47,539 bases of DNA from NCBI RefSeq assembly GCF_003583925.1, contig NZ_QYCN01000042.1, forward strand, positions 1-47,539, given 5' to 3'. Origin of the DNA: Hymenobacter rubripertinctus (lineage in GTDB: Bacteria; Bacteroidota; Bacteroidia; Cytophagales; Hymenobacteraceae). Every line of letters begins with the position of its first letter. The stretch's first letter is position 1. Under the pieces are notes generated by a model, which did not search any database, was not told where the DNA came from, and saw nothing but the letters and a program-made list of their open reading frames with translations. Of the stretch, positions 1 to 7,747 are shown piece by piece. The position numbers and the translations under genes were made by a program.

Positions 1-1
1 C

Positions 2-115
2 AAATACGAGTGGCTGCGGCCAGAAGCCTACGCTGATTTCACTACGCTCAAGGCCGCCGTGCGCCATATTTTGGACCACGTGGGAACAGCATACCGCATC
101 CGGTTTCAAACCTGA
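2..115 (+). CDS. IS630-type transposase, C-terminal end only (partial)
   Basis: An open frame enters from the left edge and stops at TGA 113-115. It gives 37 residues, including YEWLRPEAYADF and HILDHVGTAYRI. This resembles the conserved C-terminus of IS630/Tc1-type DDE transposases, where a W-L-x-P-E segment is followed by a helix and a short tail. The DDE catalytic residues and the left end of the element lie outside the window. I could not define the right terminal repeat or the TA target site. Family assignment rests on a short segment; another DDE family is possible. Confidence 0.55.
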   Translation, partial: KYEWLRPEAYADFTTLKAAVRHILDHVGTAYRIRFQT

Positions 116-199
116 AATAGTCTGATTAATTCTGAACAAGCACTTACCACCTACGAACGCTAAACTCACTGCTTCCCCATTTTGCCATCTCGTTAAACA

Positions 200-548
200 G
201 AACGATGCCCGGCCGCCTATGCAGATCCTCCGTTTTTGAGGCTGCTGGGCGAACCGGGCATCTAATCCTTCAAATCTTACCAAGCGGCTGAGCTGGGGTA
301 CAGCCCCGCCATCCTTTCTGTAAGACCTTGCCAGAATGCGGGAACACGCCCTGAAGGGCTAACCGTGTTCCGCGCGAAAGCTGTTGTTAAGCGCGTCCGG
401 CGGTGAAGCGGACTACATTCGACAGGCTTGGCAGGATTTGTTTGGGACTACTAGACATTTTGTACCTCCTTTCTTTAGGACCAACATAACCCCCGCTGCG
501 CTTCCCAGCACCTTAGGGCGGCTAGGCAGGGGCTGTAGCACTCACTAC
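200..548 (-). ncRNA. Candidate structured RNA / leader transcript (unassigned)
   Basis: The stretch is dense with nested complementary segments. In plus coordinates these include 204-212/254-262 (9 bp), with 214-217/248-251, 221-224/242-245 and 227-230/238-241 stacked inside. Others are 341-348/364-371 (8 bp), 371-375/391-395, 395-399/409-413 and a closing 329-333/429-433, suggesting a multibranch junction. A minus-strand promoter-like pair at 555-584 would start a transcript near 548 that runs through a 23-codon ORF (387-458) and ends at the strong 204-262 hairpin. The pairing works on either strand, so strand is uncertain. On the plus strand it could be a stand-alone HEARO/omega-type RNA. 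I see no RNase P, tmRNA or group I/II intron signatures. Confidence 0.35.
387..458 (-). CDS. 23-residue micro-ORF with a strong Shine-Dalgarno sequence
   Basis: On the minus strand ATG (458-456) opens a 23-codon frame that begins MSSSPKQILPS and ends VVRFTAGRA, stopping at TAA 389-387. AAAGGAGG lies at 472-465, six bases from the ATG, which is ideal spacing. Bacteroidota genes rarely use such sites and no other gene in this window has one, so this match stands out. The stop codon falls inside the folded region 329-433, so translation could remodel the RNA. The peptide has no recognisable domain or membrane segment. It could be a regulatory leader peptide, a small protein, or a chance ORF on a plus-strand RNA. 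Confidence 0.4.
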   Translation of the reverse strand: MSSSPKQILPSLSNVVRFTAGRA

Positions 549-554
549 GAAGGG

Positions 555-584
555 TAAAGTTAAAAACCCCCGGGAAGGTTCAAA
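555..584 (-). promoter_or_regulatory. Bacteroidota-type promoter for the minus-strand RNA/micro-ORF
   Basis: On the minus strand TTTG (584-581) is followed after 18 bases by TAACTTTA (562-555). This is close to the Bacteroidota consensus TTTG-N19-TAnnTTTG. Transcription would start around 548 and read left. Confidence 0.45.
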
Positions 585-740
585 GCAAAAACACCATTAT
601 TTACAACCCTCACCCCTATTTTCAGTCATCTGCCTGATGATCAGCTCTTTTTTCTCATCGATTTCTTCACCTTGGAACCGGACTATCATTCTGGCTTCAT
701 AGTTGCAAGGGATGCTGACGGGTAAAAGAAGGTCAGAGAG

Positions 741-769
741 TTGATTTTACAGACTTTTTTCTATCTTTT
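741..769 (+). promoter_or_regulatory. Promoter of the DUF2147 gene
   Basis: TTG (741-743) and TATCTTTT (762-769) are separated by 18 bases, matching the -33/-7 layout of Bacteroidota promoters. The start codon lies 34 bases downstream at 804. Confidence 0.5.
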
Positions 770-803
770 CCCGCAAACCAACACCCACACTTACCCCACC
801 ACC

Positions 804-1244
804 ATGAAGAAATTTGTCATTCTCAGTATTGCCCTGCTGTTCGGCCTGATTGGCTCGGTTTCCGCCCAAACGCTTTCGCCACTGGGCATCTGGACCAATG
901 CCGAGAAGAAAGCCACCTTTGAAATCTACAAGTGCGGCGACAAGCTCTGCGGTAGAATCGTGACGCTGACCATCCCCAACGACCCCAAAACGGGTAAGCC
1001 TAAAGTAGACACCATGAACCCCGACCCCAAGCTGCGCACCCGCCCCCGGTTGGGCATGGTGTTCATGAGTGGTTTCGAGTACGACGAAAACAACAAGTGG
1101 GACGACGGCAAGATCTACGACCCTGAAAGCGGCAAAACATACTCCTGCTACATGAAAATGGAGAATGCCAACTCCATGGAAGTGAAAGGCTACATCGGCT
1201 TTTCCCTCATCGGCAAGTCGCAGGCCTGGACGCGGGTGAAATAG
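804..1244 (+). CDS. DUF2147 secreted protein
   Basis: A 146-residue protein with a clear signal peptide (MKKFVILSIALLFGLIGSVS, cleavage after SAQ), so exported to the periplasm or outer surface. The mature part has the DUF2147 pattern: G-x-W near the start (LGIWTNAEKKATFEIYKCG), a conserved C-G-x-I (LCGRIV), a G-K-I-Y-D-P-E-S-G-K-T-Y segment, and a C-terminal G-x-S-Q-x-W-T. Members are small beta-barrel-like exported proteins of unknown role, common in Bacteroidota and Proteobacteria. The frame is open upstream to 741, but the ATG at 804 gives the signal peptide and sits at a sensible distance from the promoter at 741-769. It is monocistronic and followed by a strong terminator. Confidence 0.85.
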   Translation: MKKFVILSIALLFGLIGSVSAQTLSPLGIWTNAEKKATFEIYKCGDKLCGRIVTLTIPNDPKTGKPKVDTMNPDPKLRTRPRLGMVFMSGFEYDENNKWDDGKIYDPESGKTYSCYMKMENANSMEVKGYIGFSLIGKSQAWTRVK

Positions 1245-1269
1245 CCCCACCTACGCCCATGGTGCTCCA

Positions 1270-1302
1270 ACGGGGCCTCCGCAACCGGAGGCCCCGTTTT
1301 TT
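1270..1302 (+). terminator. Rho-independent terminator after the DUF2147 gene
   Basis: An 11-bp GC-rich hairpin (ACGGGGCCTCC / GGAGGCCCCGT) with a 6-base loop is followed by a run of six T, 25 bases after the stop codon. Confidence 0.85.
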
Positions 1303-1410
1303 GTGGCCGTCTGGCACAAGTTCTGCTCCAACAGGTGAGCCGGTGGGCCAGGGCTGCGGCCGAAACCATTTACCAGGGCTCGTGTTACCTCTGAAACTAC
1401 CCGCACTGTT

Positions 1411-2046
1411 TTGCTTGACTTGCTCAAACGGATTTTCTCCGATTCCTCACCCGCTGCGGCCGACTGGCAACCGTTGCGCCGCCCGCCCGCTCAGGAGCGG
1501 GTGCGGCAGCAGTGGCTGGAGCAACAGGTGTACCTGAACTGGGCCGGCCCCTACTTCAAGGCCTACCACTACCAGAAGGCCGGGCTACCAGGCTCGCCTT
1601 TCCGGGTGCAGCTGGCCCGGCAGGAAGGGCAGCGCGGGGCAGTTTTCCTGTACGACCCCAGCATTGGCCCCGGCAACTTCCAGCACTTTTTCGACTTCAT
1701 CCGGGACCGGGTGCTGGCGCTGGGCTACCAGCTCGGGGCGGCCGATGAACGCGCCACCCGCCACGAGCGGTACACGGAAGCAACCCAGAAGTACTTCCTT
1801 AAGCCCCAGCCCCACGATTGTACCCACACGGGCCGCTGCAACCAGCGCTACGGCAACGTTACGGTCGACCTGGTCAGCATCAATGGGCAACCGGGCTTTA
1901 TCCGCCTGTTCAACAACCCTTTCACGGACAGCATCTTCACGCCTCCCGGCACCTTCGATGAGCTCGTTGATGCCGTATTCAACCTGCCGGCCGCGCCGCC
2001 GGAAGTGCAGGAGCTGATTGGCAAGTACGCGCGGAAGGGAAAGTAA
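1411..2046 (+). CDS. Hypothetical cytosolic protein, 211 residues
   Basis: The frame begins with TTG at 1411 (MLDLLKRIFSD); no in-frame ATG is available upstream, so the start is provisional. The protein is soluble, with no signal peptide or membrane segment. Recognisable stretches are VYLNWAGPYFKAYHYQKAG, a central FFDFIRDRVLALGY, and a C-terminal FTPPGTFDELVDAVF. I do not recognise the family. It lies in the same direction as the DUF2147 gene but beyond a terminator, so is probably transcribed alone. Its stop codon (TAA 2044-2046) lies inside the left arm of a 40-bp perfect inverted repeat shared with the convergent M1 peptidase gene. The codon pattern resembles neighbouring genes, supporting real coding. 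Confidence 0.7.
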   Translation: MLDLLKRIFSDSSPAAADWQPLRRPPAQERVRQQWLEQQVYLNWAGPYFKAYHYQKAGLPGSPFRVQLARQEGQRGAVFLYDPSIGPGNFQHFFDFIRDRVLALGYQLGAADERATRHERYTEATQKYFLKPQPHDCTHTGRCNQRYGNVTVDLVSINGQPGFIRLFNNPFTDSIFTPPGTFDELVDAVFNLPAAPPEVQELIGKYARKGK

Positions 2047-2138
2047 GCCACTCAAGGCCAGCAGGCGCAACGCCCGTTGAACGGTACCCCAATGGGTCGT
2101 TCAACGGGCGTTGCGCCTGCTGGCCTTGAGTGGCTTAC
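2043..2138. repeat. 40-bp perfect inverted repeat between convergent genes
   Basis: Arms 2043-2082 and 2099-2138 are exact reverse complements around a 16-base loop that itself contains a short ACCC/GGGT pair. The left arm starts one base before the stop codon of the 1411-2046 gene. The right arm ends seven bases before the stop of the M1 peptidase. It has no U-tract on either side but would form a very stable bidirectional 3' hairpin. Confidence 0.9.
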
Positions 2139-2145
2139 TGGCGGT

Positions 2146-4191
2146 TTACTCGCCTCGCACGAAACGGGCCTGGGCCACGGAGCCATCGGGGCTGAGCAGG
2201 CGCAGGTGGTAGATGCCGGGGGCCAGCGCACCGGTTCGCAGCACCGGGGCGGGCGCCAGCACCGTTTGGCGCAGCACCACGCGGCCCGTGGCGTCCGTTA
2301 CTTCGGCCTGGGCGCGGGAGCCATTGAAATCTGCCAGCCGGAGCTGGTCGTGGCAGGGATTGGGGTAGGTGCGCAGCGTAACCTGGGCGGCAGACGGCCG
2401 GGAGGCCGTTACCAGGCCGGCGTCGCGCTGCACGGAGCCAGTGCCGTTGAGCAGCCACTGGTCGGGGTCTACTTCGAGGCTGCTGATGACGCGCGACTCT
2501 GCTACGGCGGCTGACACCACGAGCTGGTACTGGCGCAGGCGCAGGGTGCGGGAAGTGCCGTCGGTGAAGGTAAGGCGGTAGTCAACCTCCGTATCGAAAT
2601 ACGGCGTCACGGTTGGCATCGACGTTGTTTGAGTGTTCTGAATGTACACCTGCCCGTTGGCCTGGTTCCAGCGCACGGCAAACGAGGGGAACCCTTCGCC
2701 CCGGAACCACTGGTCGAAGAAGTATTGCAGGGAACGGCCGGCTTCGGCCTCGAAGATGCGCTGCAAGTCGCGGGTGCGGGCCGTGCGGCCACCGTAGGTA
2801 CTTTGGTAAGTGCGCAAGGCCCGGAAAAACCGGGTGTCATCGTTGAGCACATACCGCAGCATGTGCACCACGGCTGCCCCCTTCTTGTAGCTGAGGCGGG
2901 AGCTGAAAATCCGGCTCACGCTGGTAGTGTCGCTCACGAACAGGCTCCCGCCCGGAGCCGGCACCCACTGCGCGTTCACGTACTGGTTCATGGCCGAAAA
3001 GTGGGCGTTGTTCATCCAGTCGCGGGCCGCACCAGCGGAAGAAAAGCGGTTCAGCGACAGATATTCCCCGTAGGAGGCGAAGCTTTCGTTGAGCCAGATA
3101 TCCTCCCAGGCCCCGCAGGTCACGTTGTCGCCGAACCATTGGTGGAACAGCTCGTGGGCCGTGAGCGTAAAGTTGAAGCCATCCTGGGTGGTCATGGTCT
3201 GGTGTTCCATGCCGCCGCCGATGGGCGCCATACTGTGCCCGTACTTCTCGTTGGCGAAGGGATACAGGCCCACCAGGTCGGAGAAGTTTTCGATGAAGCC
3301 CGGCGTGCGGTCGATTTCGGTACGGTAAAAGTTGAGGGCGGCCTGGTTGTAGACGTAATTCACCACCGGAATCCGGGGTCCGCCGGTGGGGTTGGCGTAG
3401 TTGATGTACTCGGCATAAGGACCCACGGCCACCGAAATCAGGTAGTAGGCAATGGGGTGGCGCGACTTCCACTCGTAGCGCACCTCGTTGCCGGGCAGGC
3501 TGGTAACCCGTTCCAGCACCCCGTTGGAGCCTACTTTGTTGGTGGCGGCCGTGGTCACCCAGACGTCCGAGGAGTCGGCCTTATCGGTCAGCGTTTGCTT
3601 GCAGGGCCACCACTCGTAGGCGTTGTAAGGTTCCGACAGGCTCCAGGTGGTACTGACTCCGTACCGGGAGTCGACGCGGGTATTGAGGGCGTTGCCGATG
3701 GCGGCGGCGTTGCCGTTGGGGGCCGTCCCGCGGTAGTAGATGCGGGCGCTGAACAGGGTATTGGGGGCAACGTTTGCCCCCAGGCCCACCGTCACGTCGC
3801 CCAGCGCCCGGCGCGTGAAGTCGCGGCTTCGGCGGCCGTCGACCACCACCGAGTCGATGGTGTAGGTGGCGTACAGCTCAAAGGCCAGTGAATCCAGCGC
3901 CTGCGCGCCGGTCTGGGCGCGCATAGTCACCACTCCGCCCACGGTGCGCGCGTTGTTGGCCAGCCGCAGGTCGAGCTTGTAGTACTTAACGTCGTAGCGG
4001 GCCATTTTCTGGCGGTGGCCGAGGCTGGCGTAGGCCGGGCGGGCCACCGCCGGCCCCATGTGGGCGCGGGCGCAGGCCTCGGCCGCCGAGCCATCGAGGT
4101 CGGCCGCTAGGGGCCGGTAGGTGGGCACCTGCGCCTGGGCCGCGCCGGCCAGCAGGCCGCCCAGTACCAGCAGGGAAGTAAGGATACGCAT
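2146..4191 (-). CDS. M1 family zinc aminopeptidase with T9SS type A sorting domain
   Basis: A secreted metallopeptidase of 681 residues, predicted to release N-terminal amino acids from peptides outside the cell. The signal peptide spans 1-20 (MRILTSLLVLGGLLAGAAQA). The M1 exopeptidase motif appears as GGGMEH at about 325-330, where GAMEN is usual. The zinc site is HELFH (H346, E347, H350), with the third ligand in NESFASY downstream. The last ~75 residues (from LRTYPNPCHDQL) are a Por-type C-terminal sorting domain, so export by the type IX system and surface attachment or release are expected. The frame is open upstream, but the ATG at 4191 gives the signal peptide. It is transcribed divergently from the type B cargo gene at 4325. 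Confidence 0.92.
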   Translation of the reverse strand: MRILTSLLVLGGLLAGAAQAQVPTYRPLAADLDGSAAEACARAHMGPAVARPAYASLGHRQKMARYDVKYYKLDLRLANNARTVGGVVTMRAQTGAQALDSLAFELYATYTIDSVVVDGRRSRDFTRRALGDVTVGLGANVAPNTLFSARIYYRGTAPNGNAAAIGNALNTRVDSRYGVSTTWSLSEPYNAYEWWPCKQTLTDKADSSDVWVTTAATNKVGSNGVLERVTSLPGNEVRYEWKSRHPIAYYLISVAVGPYAEYINYANPTGGPRIPVVNYVYNQAALNFYRTEIDRTPGFIENFSDLVGLYPFANEKYGHSMAPIGGGMEHQTMTTQDGFNFTLTAHELFHQWFGDNVTCGAWEDIWLNESFASYGEYLSLNRFSSAGAARDWMNNAHFSAMNQYVNAQWVPAPGGSLFVSDTTSVSRIFSSRLSYKKGAAVVHMLRYVLNDDTRFFRALRTYQSTYGGRTARTRDLQRIFEAEAGRSLQYFFDQWFRGEGFPSFAVRWNQANGQVYIQNTQTTSMPTVTPYFDTEVDYRLTFTDGTSRTLRLRQYQLVVSAAVAESRVISSLEVDPDQWLLNGTGSVQRDAGLVTASRPSAAQVTLRTYPNPCHDQLRLADFNGSRAQAEVTDATGRVVLRQTVLAPAPVLRTGALAPGIYHLRLLSPDGSVAQARFVRGE

Positions 4192-4219
4192 GGGAAGAAA
4201 GACAGACAGTGAAGTGGGG

Positions 4220-4293
4220 TTCCAAGATACGACAGCCCCGCACAAATCCGGGGACGGGCGCGCGGATTCGCGCGGCCTCTTCGTATCTTGGAA
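4220..4293. promoter_or_regulatory. Mirror-image divergent promoters of the two T9SS cargo genes
   Basis: TCGTATCTTGGAA occurs on the minus strand at 4232-4220 and on the plus strand at 4281-4293. These are exact 13-bp copies facing outwards, each with a TATCTTG box of the TAnnTTTG type, located 28 bases before the M1 gene start and 31 bases before the 4325 gene. Between them lie CCCCG/CGGGG and CGCGCG/CGCGCG pairs. No convincing -33 TTTG was found at standard spacing. Confidence 0.45.
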
Positions 4294-4324
4294 CACGCTT
4301 GTTTTTCTTCTGCCTGACTGCCCG

Positions 4325-6570
4325 ATGCTGGTTTCTACGCTTATCTGTTTTTTGCGCCGCGGCTGGCTGGCGCTGGCGCTGCTTTTGTTGCTGGCCGCGC
4401 CCGCCCGGGCTACCCACATCGTGGGCGGCGAGATGGACCTGCAATACCTCACCGGCAACACCTACCAGCTCACGCTCACCCTCTACTTCGACGCCGTTAA
4501 CGGACAACCAGGCGCACTGGATTCCGACCTTACGGCCAGTATTTTTGAAAAGGGCAGCAACCGCCGGATGGCGGATGTGCTGCTGCCCCTGGTCAATAAT
4601 GCGCTGGTGCAGTACACCAATCCGGCCTGCTCCACCCCATCGCTCATTACGCGCAAGCTTTCCTACACCCGCCAGCTCACGCTCAGCGCGCAGGAGTACG
4701 CCAACAGTAGCGGGTATTACGTGGCCGTGGAACGCTGCTGCCGCAACAACGGCATCAACAACATTGTGAACCCGGGCGGGGCCGCTCAGACGTTTTACCT
4801 GGAGTTCCGCCCGTGGTGCGGAACGGCATGGCCCTGCGCAACTCCACTCCCCGCATCTTTCCGCCCCTGAGCGACTATGCCTGCCTGCGGGAGCTGTTTT
4901 ACTACGATTTCGGGGGTCAGGACGTCGACGGGGATTCGCTGGTGTACGACCTAGTGACGCCACTCAACGGCTCCTCCTCGGCGGCGGAGCCCAAACCGGC
5001 CGTAGCCTCGTCCTTGCCCTACCGAGACATCAACTGGCTGGCGGGCCTGAGTGAGACCAACCAGATTCCGGGCGCTCCCACCCTCACCATCGGCCGGCTC
5101 ACGGGGCGGCTGGAGGTGCGGCCCACGCAATTGGGGCTGTTCGTGTTCGGGGTGCGCTGCACCGAGTACCGCAAGGGCGTGCGCCTGGGCGAAACCCGCC
5201 GCGACTTCCAGCTCAAGGTTATCACCTGCTCTGCCAATGCCCGTCCCAAGGCGCTTCTGCAACTGCCCGGCACCAAAATAGCCTACCTGCCGGGCCGCGA
5301 CACGCTGCGCCTCAGCCCGGGCGCTAGCCGCTGCGTCACCTTCCGCTTCACCGACCCCGACCCCACTTCGGCCCTCACCTTTTCTCTGCGGCCGGTAAAC
5401 TTTACGGCCCCGCTGCCCGCGCTCAGCGTGGCCCAGGGCACCGTCCGGACGCCCGGCCAGCCGGATACCGTCACGTCGCAGCTCTGCTTCCCGGCGTGCT
5501 TCAACACCCGGGGCAAGGTGTACCTGATCGACGTCATCGTGGCCGACAACGGCTGTAGCCTGCCCCTGCGCGATACCGTCCGGGTGGCCTTCATCTCCGT
5601 GCCCGACCCCAACTCCGCGCCCCTGCTCCGCACCACGGCCGTGCTGCCCCTGCGCGCCCGGGTGGGCGACGTCATCAGCTTCGACCTCACGGCCACCGAC
5701 CCCGACAACGACCCGCTGACACTGACCATGGCCGGGCGCGGCTTTACGCCCGCCGCCCTGGGGGCCACGCTCGCCCTGGGTGCCAACGGCAACCAGCTCA
5801 CGGGCCGCTTCAGTTGGAAAGTGGACTGCCGGGCCGTAGACAAGCCACTCTACGAGTTCGAGTTTACGGCGGCAACCGCGCCCTGCGGGGAGCGGCAGGC
5901 GGCCACTATTCTTATTCCGATTCAGATAGACTACTCCAATACGCCCCCGGCCCTGGCTACCACGTTCCCACCCGCCGCCGCGCCCGATTCGCTCACGGTT
6001 ATCCGCCTGCCCATCGGGGGCGTGTACGATGCCACCCTGGAGGGCCAGGATACCGATAACGACGTGCTCACGCTCTCGGCCGTGGGCAAAGGGTTCGACC
6101 TGGCGGCGGCGGGCATGACGTTCACGCCCAGCAGCGGCGCGGGCACGGCGGCCGCCCGCTTCCGCTGGATGGCCGACTGCGAGGCCGTGCGCCAGCAGGG
6201 CCTGGAAGTAACCTTCACGCTCCAGGAAGCCACTTGTCGGCCCCGCCCCCGAACCCGCACCGTGCGCTTCGAGGTAACGCCGCCCGCGGCCGGCCCCTTT
6301 CTGCCGCCCAACGTCATCACGCCCTACCAGAAAGACGGCCTCAACGACGTGTTCACGCTCGATAACGCCCAGAACAACCTGCCCCCGGATTTCTGCGACG
6401 CCCGTTTCGCTAATATCCAGATTTTCACGCGCTGGGGCAACCGGATCTACCGTACCACCAACCGGACCTTCCGCTGGGATGGCGGGGGCCTGCCGGCCGG
6501 CCCCTACTTCTACCTGATCGAATTCACGAACGGCCAGAAATACCGCGGGGCCGTTACCATCGCCAACTGA
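4325..6570 (+). pseudogene. T9SS type B (gliding-motility-associated C-terminal) surface protein, frameshifted
   Basis: Two overlapping frames together make one large secreted protein. Frame A (4325-4870) has a signal peptide (ALALLLLLAAPARA) and the conserved ATHIVGGEMDLQYL start, then runs to EFRPWCG and soon stops. Frame B continues from 4813 (VVRNGMALRNSTPRIFPPL) to TAA 6568-6570. It carries cadherin-like repeats (DTDNDVLTLSAVG, DPDNDPLTLTMAG) and a gliding-motility-associated C-terminal (CHU_C) domain from LPPNVITPYQKDGLNDVF to the end. Homologues read YLEFPPVV here; one missing C near 4806-4811 explains the break. It may be a real inactivating deletion or a sequencing error. If intact, the product would be a roughly 750-residue type IX cargo. 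The ATG at 4325 is chosen for the signal peptide. Confidence 0.8.
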
Positions 6571-6702
6571 GGTGGATGAGTGCGCCAAGAAACGCGTGAA
6601 ACGGCCGGCGGCCGGCACAATGCCATAGCCCCCCCGCGCCGCTTTATGGGCGGGATGAAAAAGGAAAGGAAGCGCCTGAAAACAACAAGGCACGAGTGCG
6701 TA

Positions 6703-6750
6703 TTAAAGCCGACCCCCCTGACGTTCGCACGTCAGGGGGGTCGGCTTTAA
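6703..6750. terminator. 22-bp perfect hairpin between convergent genes
   Basis: Arms 6703-6724 and 6729-6750 are exact complements around a TCGC tetraloop. The outer AT pairs supply T-runs in both directions, so it can end the type B gene from the left and the oxidase gene from the right. Confidence 0.8.
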
Positions 6751-6841
6751 AGGCTACTGTGAGTTGCGCGTGGCAGAAATGGCGTCGCGCAGGGCACAGT
6801 AGCGGCCCATGCCACGTAGTGCCCGGCTCACTCCTGCTGCG

Positions 6842-7486
6842 CTAGTACAGGAACAGAAAAGCGGCGAACAGCGCTATCCAGAGGCCGTCGATGAAGTGCC
6901 AGTAGAGGGTGATCATGCGCAGCTGAAGGCGGCGGTAGGGGTTGCGGATGAAGACCAGACTGCGGACGGCGTCGCGGGAGGCGTAATGCGTGCGCAGCAG
7001 CAGCGTGAGCAGAAACAGCATCCCGCCCAGCAGGTGGGCCACGTGCAGGGCCGAAATCAGGTACACGAACGTGCCGCTGGCCTGGCCTTTAAAGAAGACG
7101 CCCTGCACCATCATCTCGCGCCAGCCCAGAACCTGTAATCCGGCAAATACGCTGCTCAGCAGCAGCGTGGCGGCCAGGCAGCGGCGCAGCATCAGCAGGT
7201 CGTCCTGCTCATACAGGCGGCGCGACTGGGCAATGACGTAGCTGCTGATGAGCAGCACGATGGTGCTGAGGGAAAAGAAGCGGGGCAACGGGTAGATGTC
7301 GGTGGGCGCGTCGGCCCGGAAGCGCGTGTAGGCGTATGCGCCGACCAGTACCACGAACAGCACCGTAATGCCCACCAGCCCCGCGTAGAGCATCATCAGC
7401 AGCGGCGGCACGCGCTCCATGCGCTGCAAGGACGAAGCCGGGCGGTTGGAGCCCACTTTATTGGAATGGTTGGGGTCGGAATTCAT
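6842..7486 (-). CDS. Cytochrome c oxidase subunit III-like membrane protein
   Basis: A 214-residue integral membrane protein with five likely transmembrane helices. The heme-copper oxidase subunit III pattern is visible: LVGAYAYTRFRAD, then LLISSYVIAQSRRLYEQDD, GVFFKGQASGTFVYLISALHVAHLLGG (the H-x-x-H-x-x-G helix), and a terminal YWHFIDGLWIALF. Subunit III stabilises the catalytic core and guides oxygen and proton entry. No subunit I or II gene is adjacent, so this is a solitary paralogue, possibly paired with a core encoded elsewhere. The chosen ATG at 7486 (MNSDPN) is followed by a hydrophilic lead and the first helix; an upstream GTG at 7525 would add 13 residues. Confidence 0.85.
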   Translation of the reverse strand: MNSDPNHSNKVGSNRPASSLQRMERVPPLLMMLYAGLVGITVLFVVLVGAYAYTRFRADAPTDIYPLPRFFSLSTIVLLISSYVIAQSRRLYEQDDLLMLRRCLAATLLLSSVFAGLQVLGWREMMVQGVFFKGQASGTFVYLISALHVAHLLGGMLFLLTLLLRTHYASRDAVRSLVFIRNPYRRLQLRMITLYWHFIDGLWIALFAAFLFLY

Positions 7487-7733
7487 GAGCGGGGGGGCGG
7501 AACTATGTGCGTAGTTGCAAACCAATCAGCAGCCCTTTAGTTCCGGTCCGGCGGGACAAACGTGGTACCAGGGCCCTTCCAGCAAGATACGTAGAAAAGC
7601 CCCCGGGGCACGTACGTTTTTCGGCCCGGCCCGGCCCGGTGGCAGCCGTGGCGCCAGGGTCGGTATGCTCGTTTGTTAATCCCGATTCGGCCCGGGCTGG
7701 TTGGCTTGGAAGGTCCGGCCCGGGAGCCGCGCG

Positions 7734-7740
7734 TATCTTG
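7734..7740 (+). promoter_or_regulatory. -7 box close to the pxpB start codon
   Basis: TATCTTG ends seven bases before the pxpB ATG at 7748. With the usual distance from -7 box to transcription start, the mRNA would begin at or within a few bases of the start codon, that is, almost leaderless. Confidence 0.4.
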
Positions 7741-7747
7741 CCGCTGC

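Noticed and set aside
200..460. RNase P RNA, tmRNA or group II intron in the folded region
   Set aside because: The conserved RNase P core (GAGGAAAGTCC), a tmRNA acceptor/TpsiC end and an intron domain V were not found on either strand.
2629..3891. Long plus-strand frame (420 residues) opposite the M1 peptidase gene
   Set aside because: Antisense shadow of a well-conserved gene; low-complexity G/V/H-rich translation, no domain.
4951..6693. 580-residue minus-strand frame opposite the type B T9SS gene
   Set aside because: High-GC antisense shadow; no conserved motif, while the plus strand carries clear domains.
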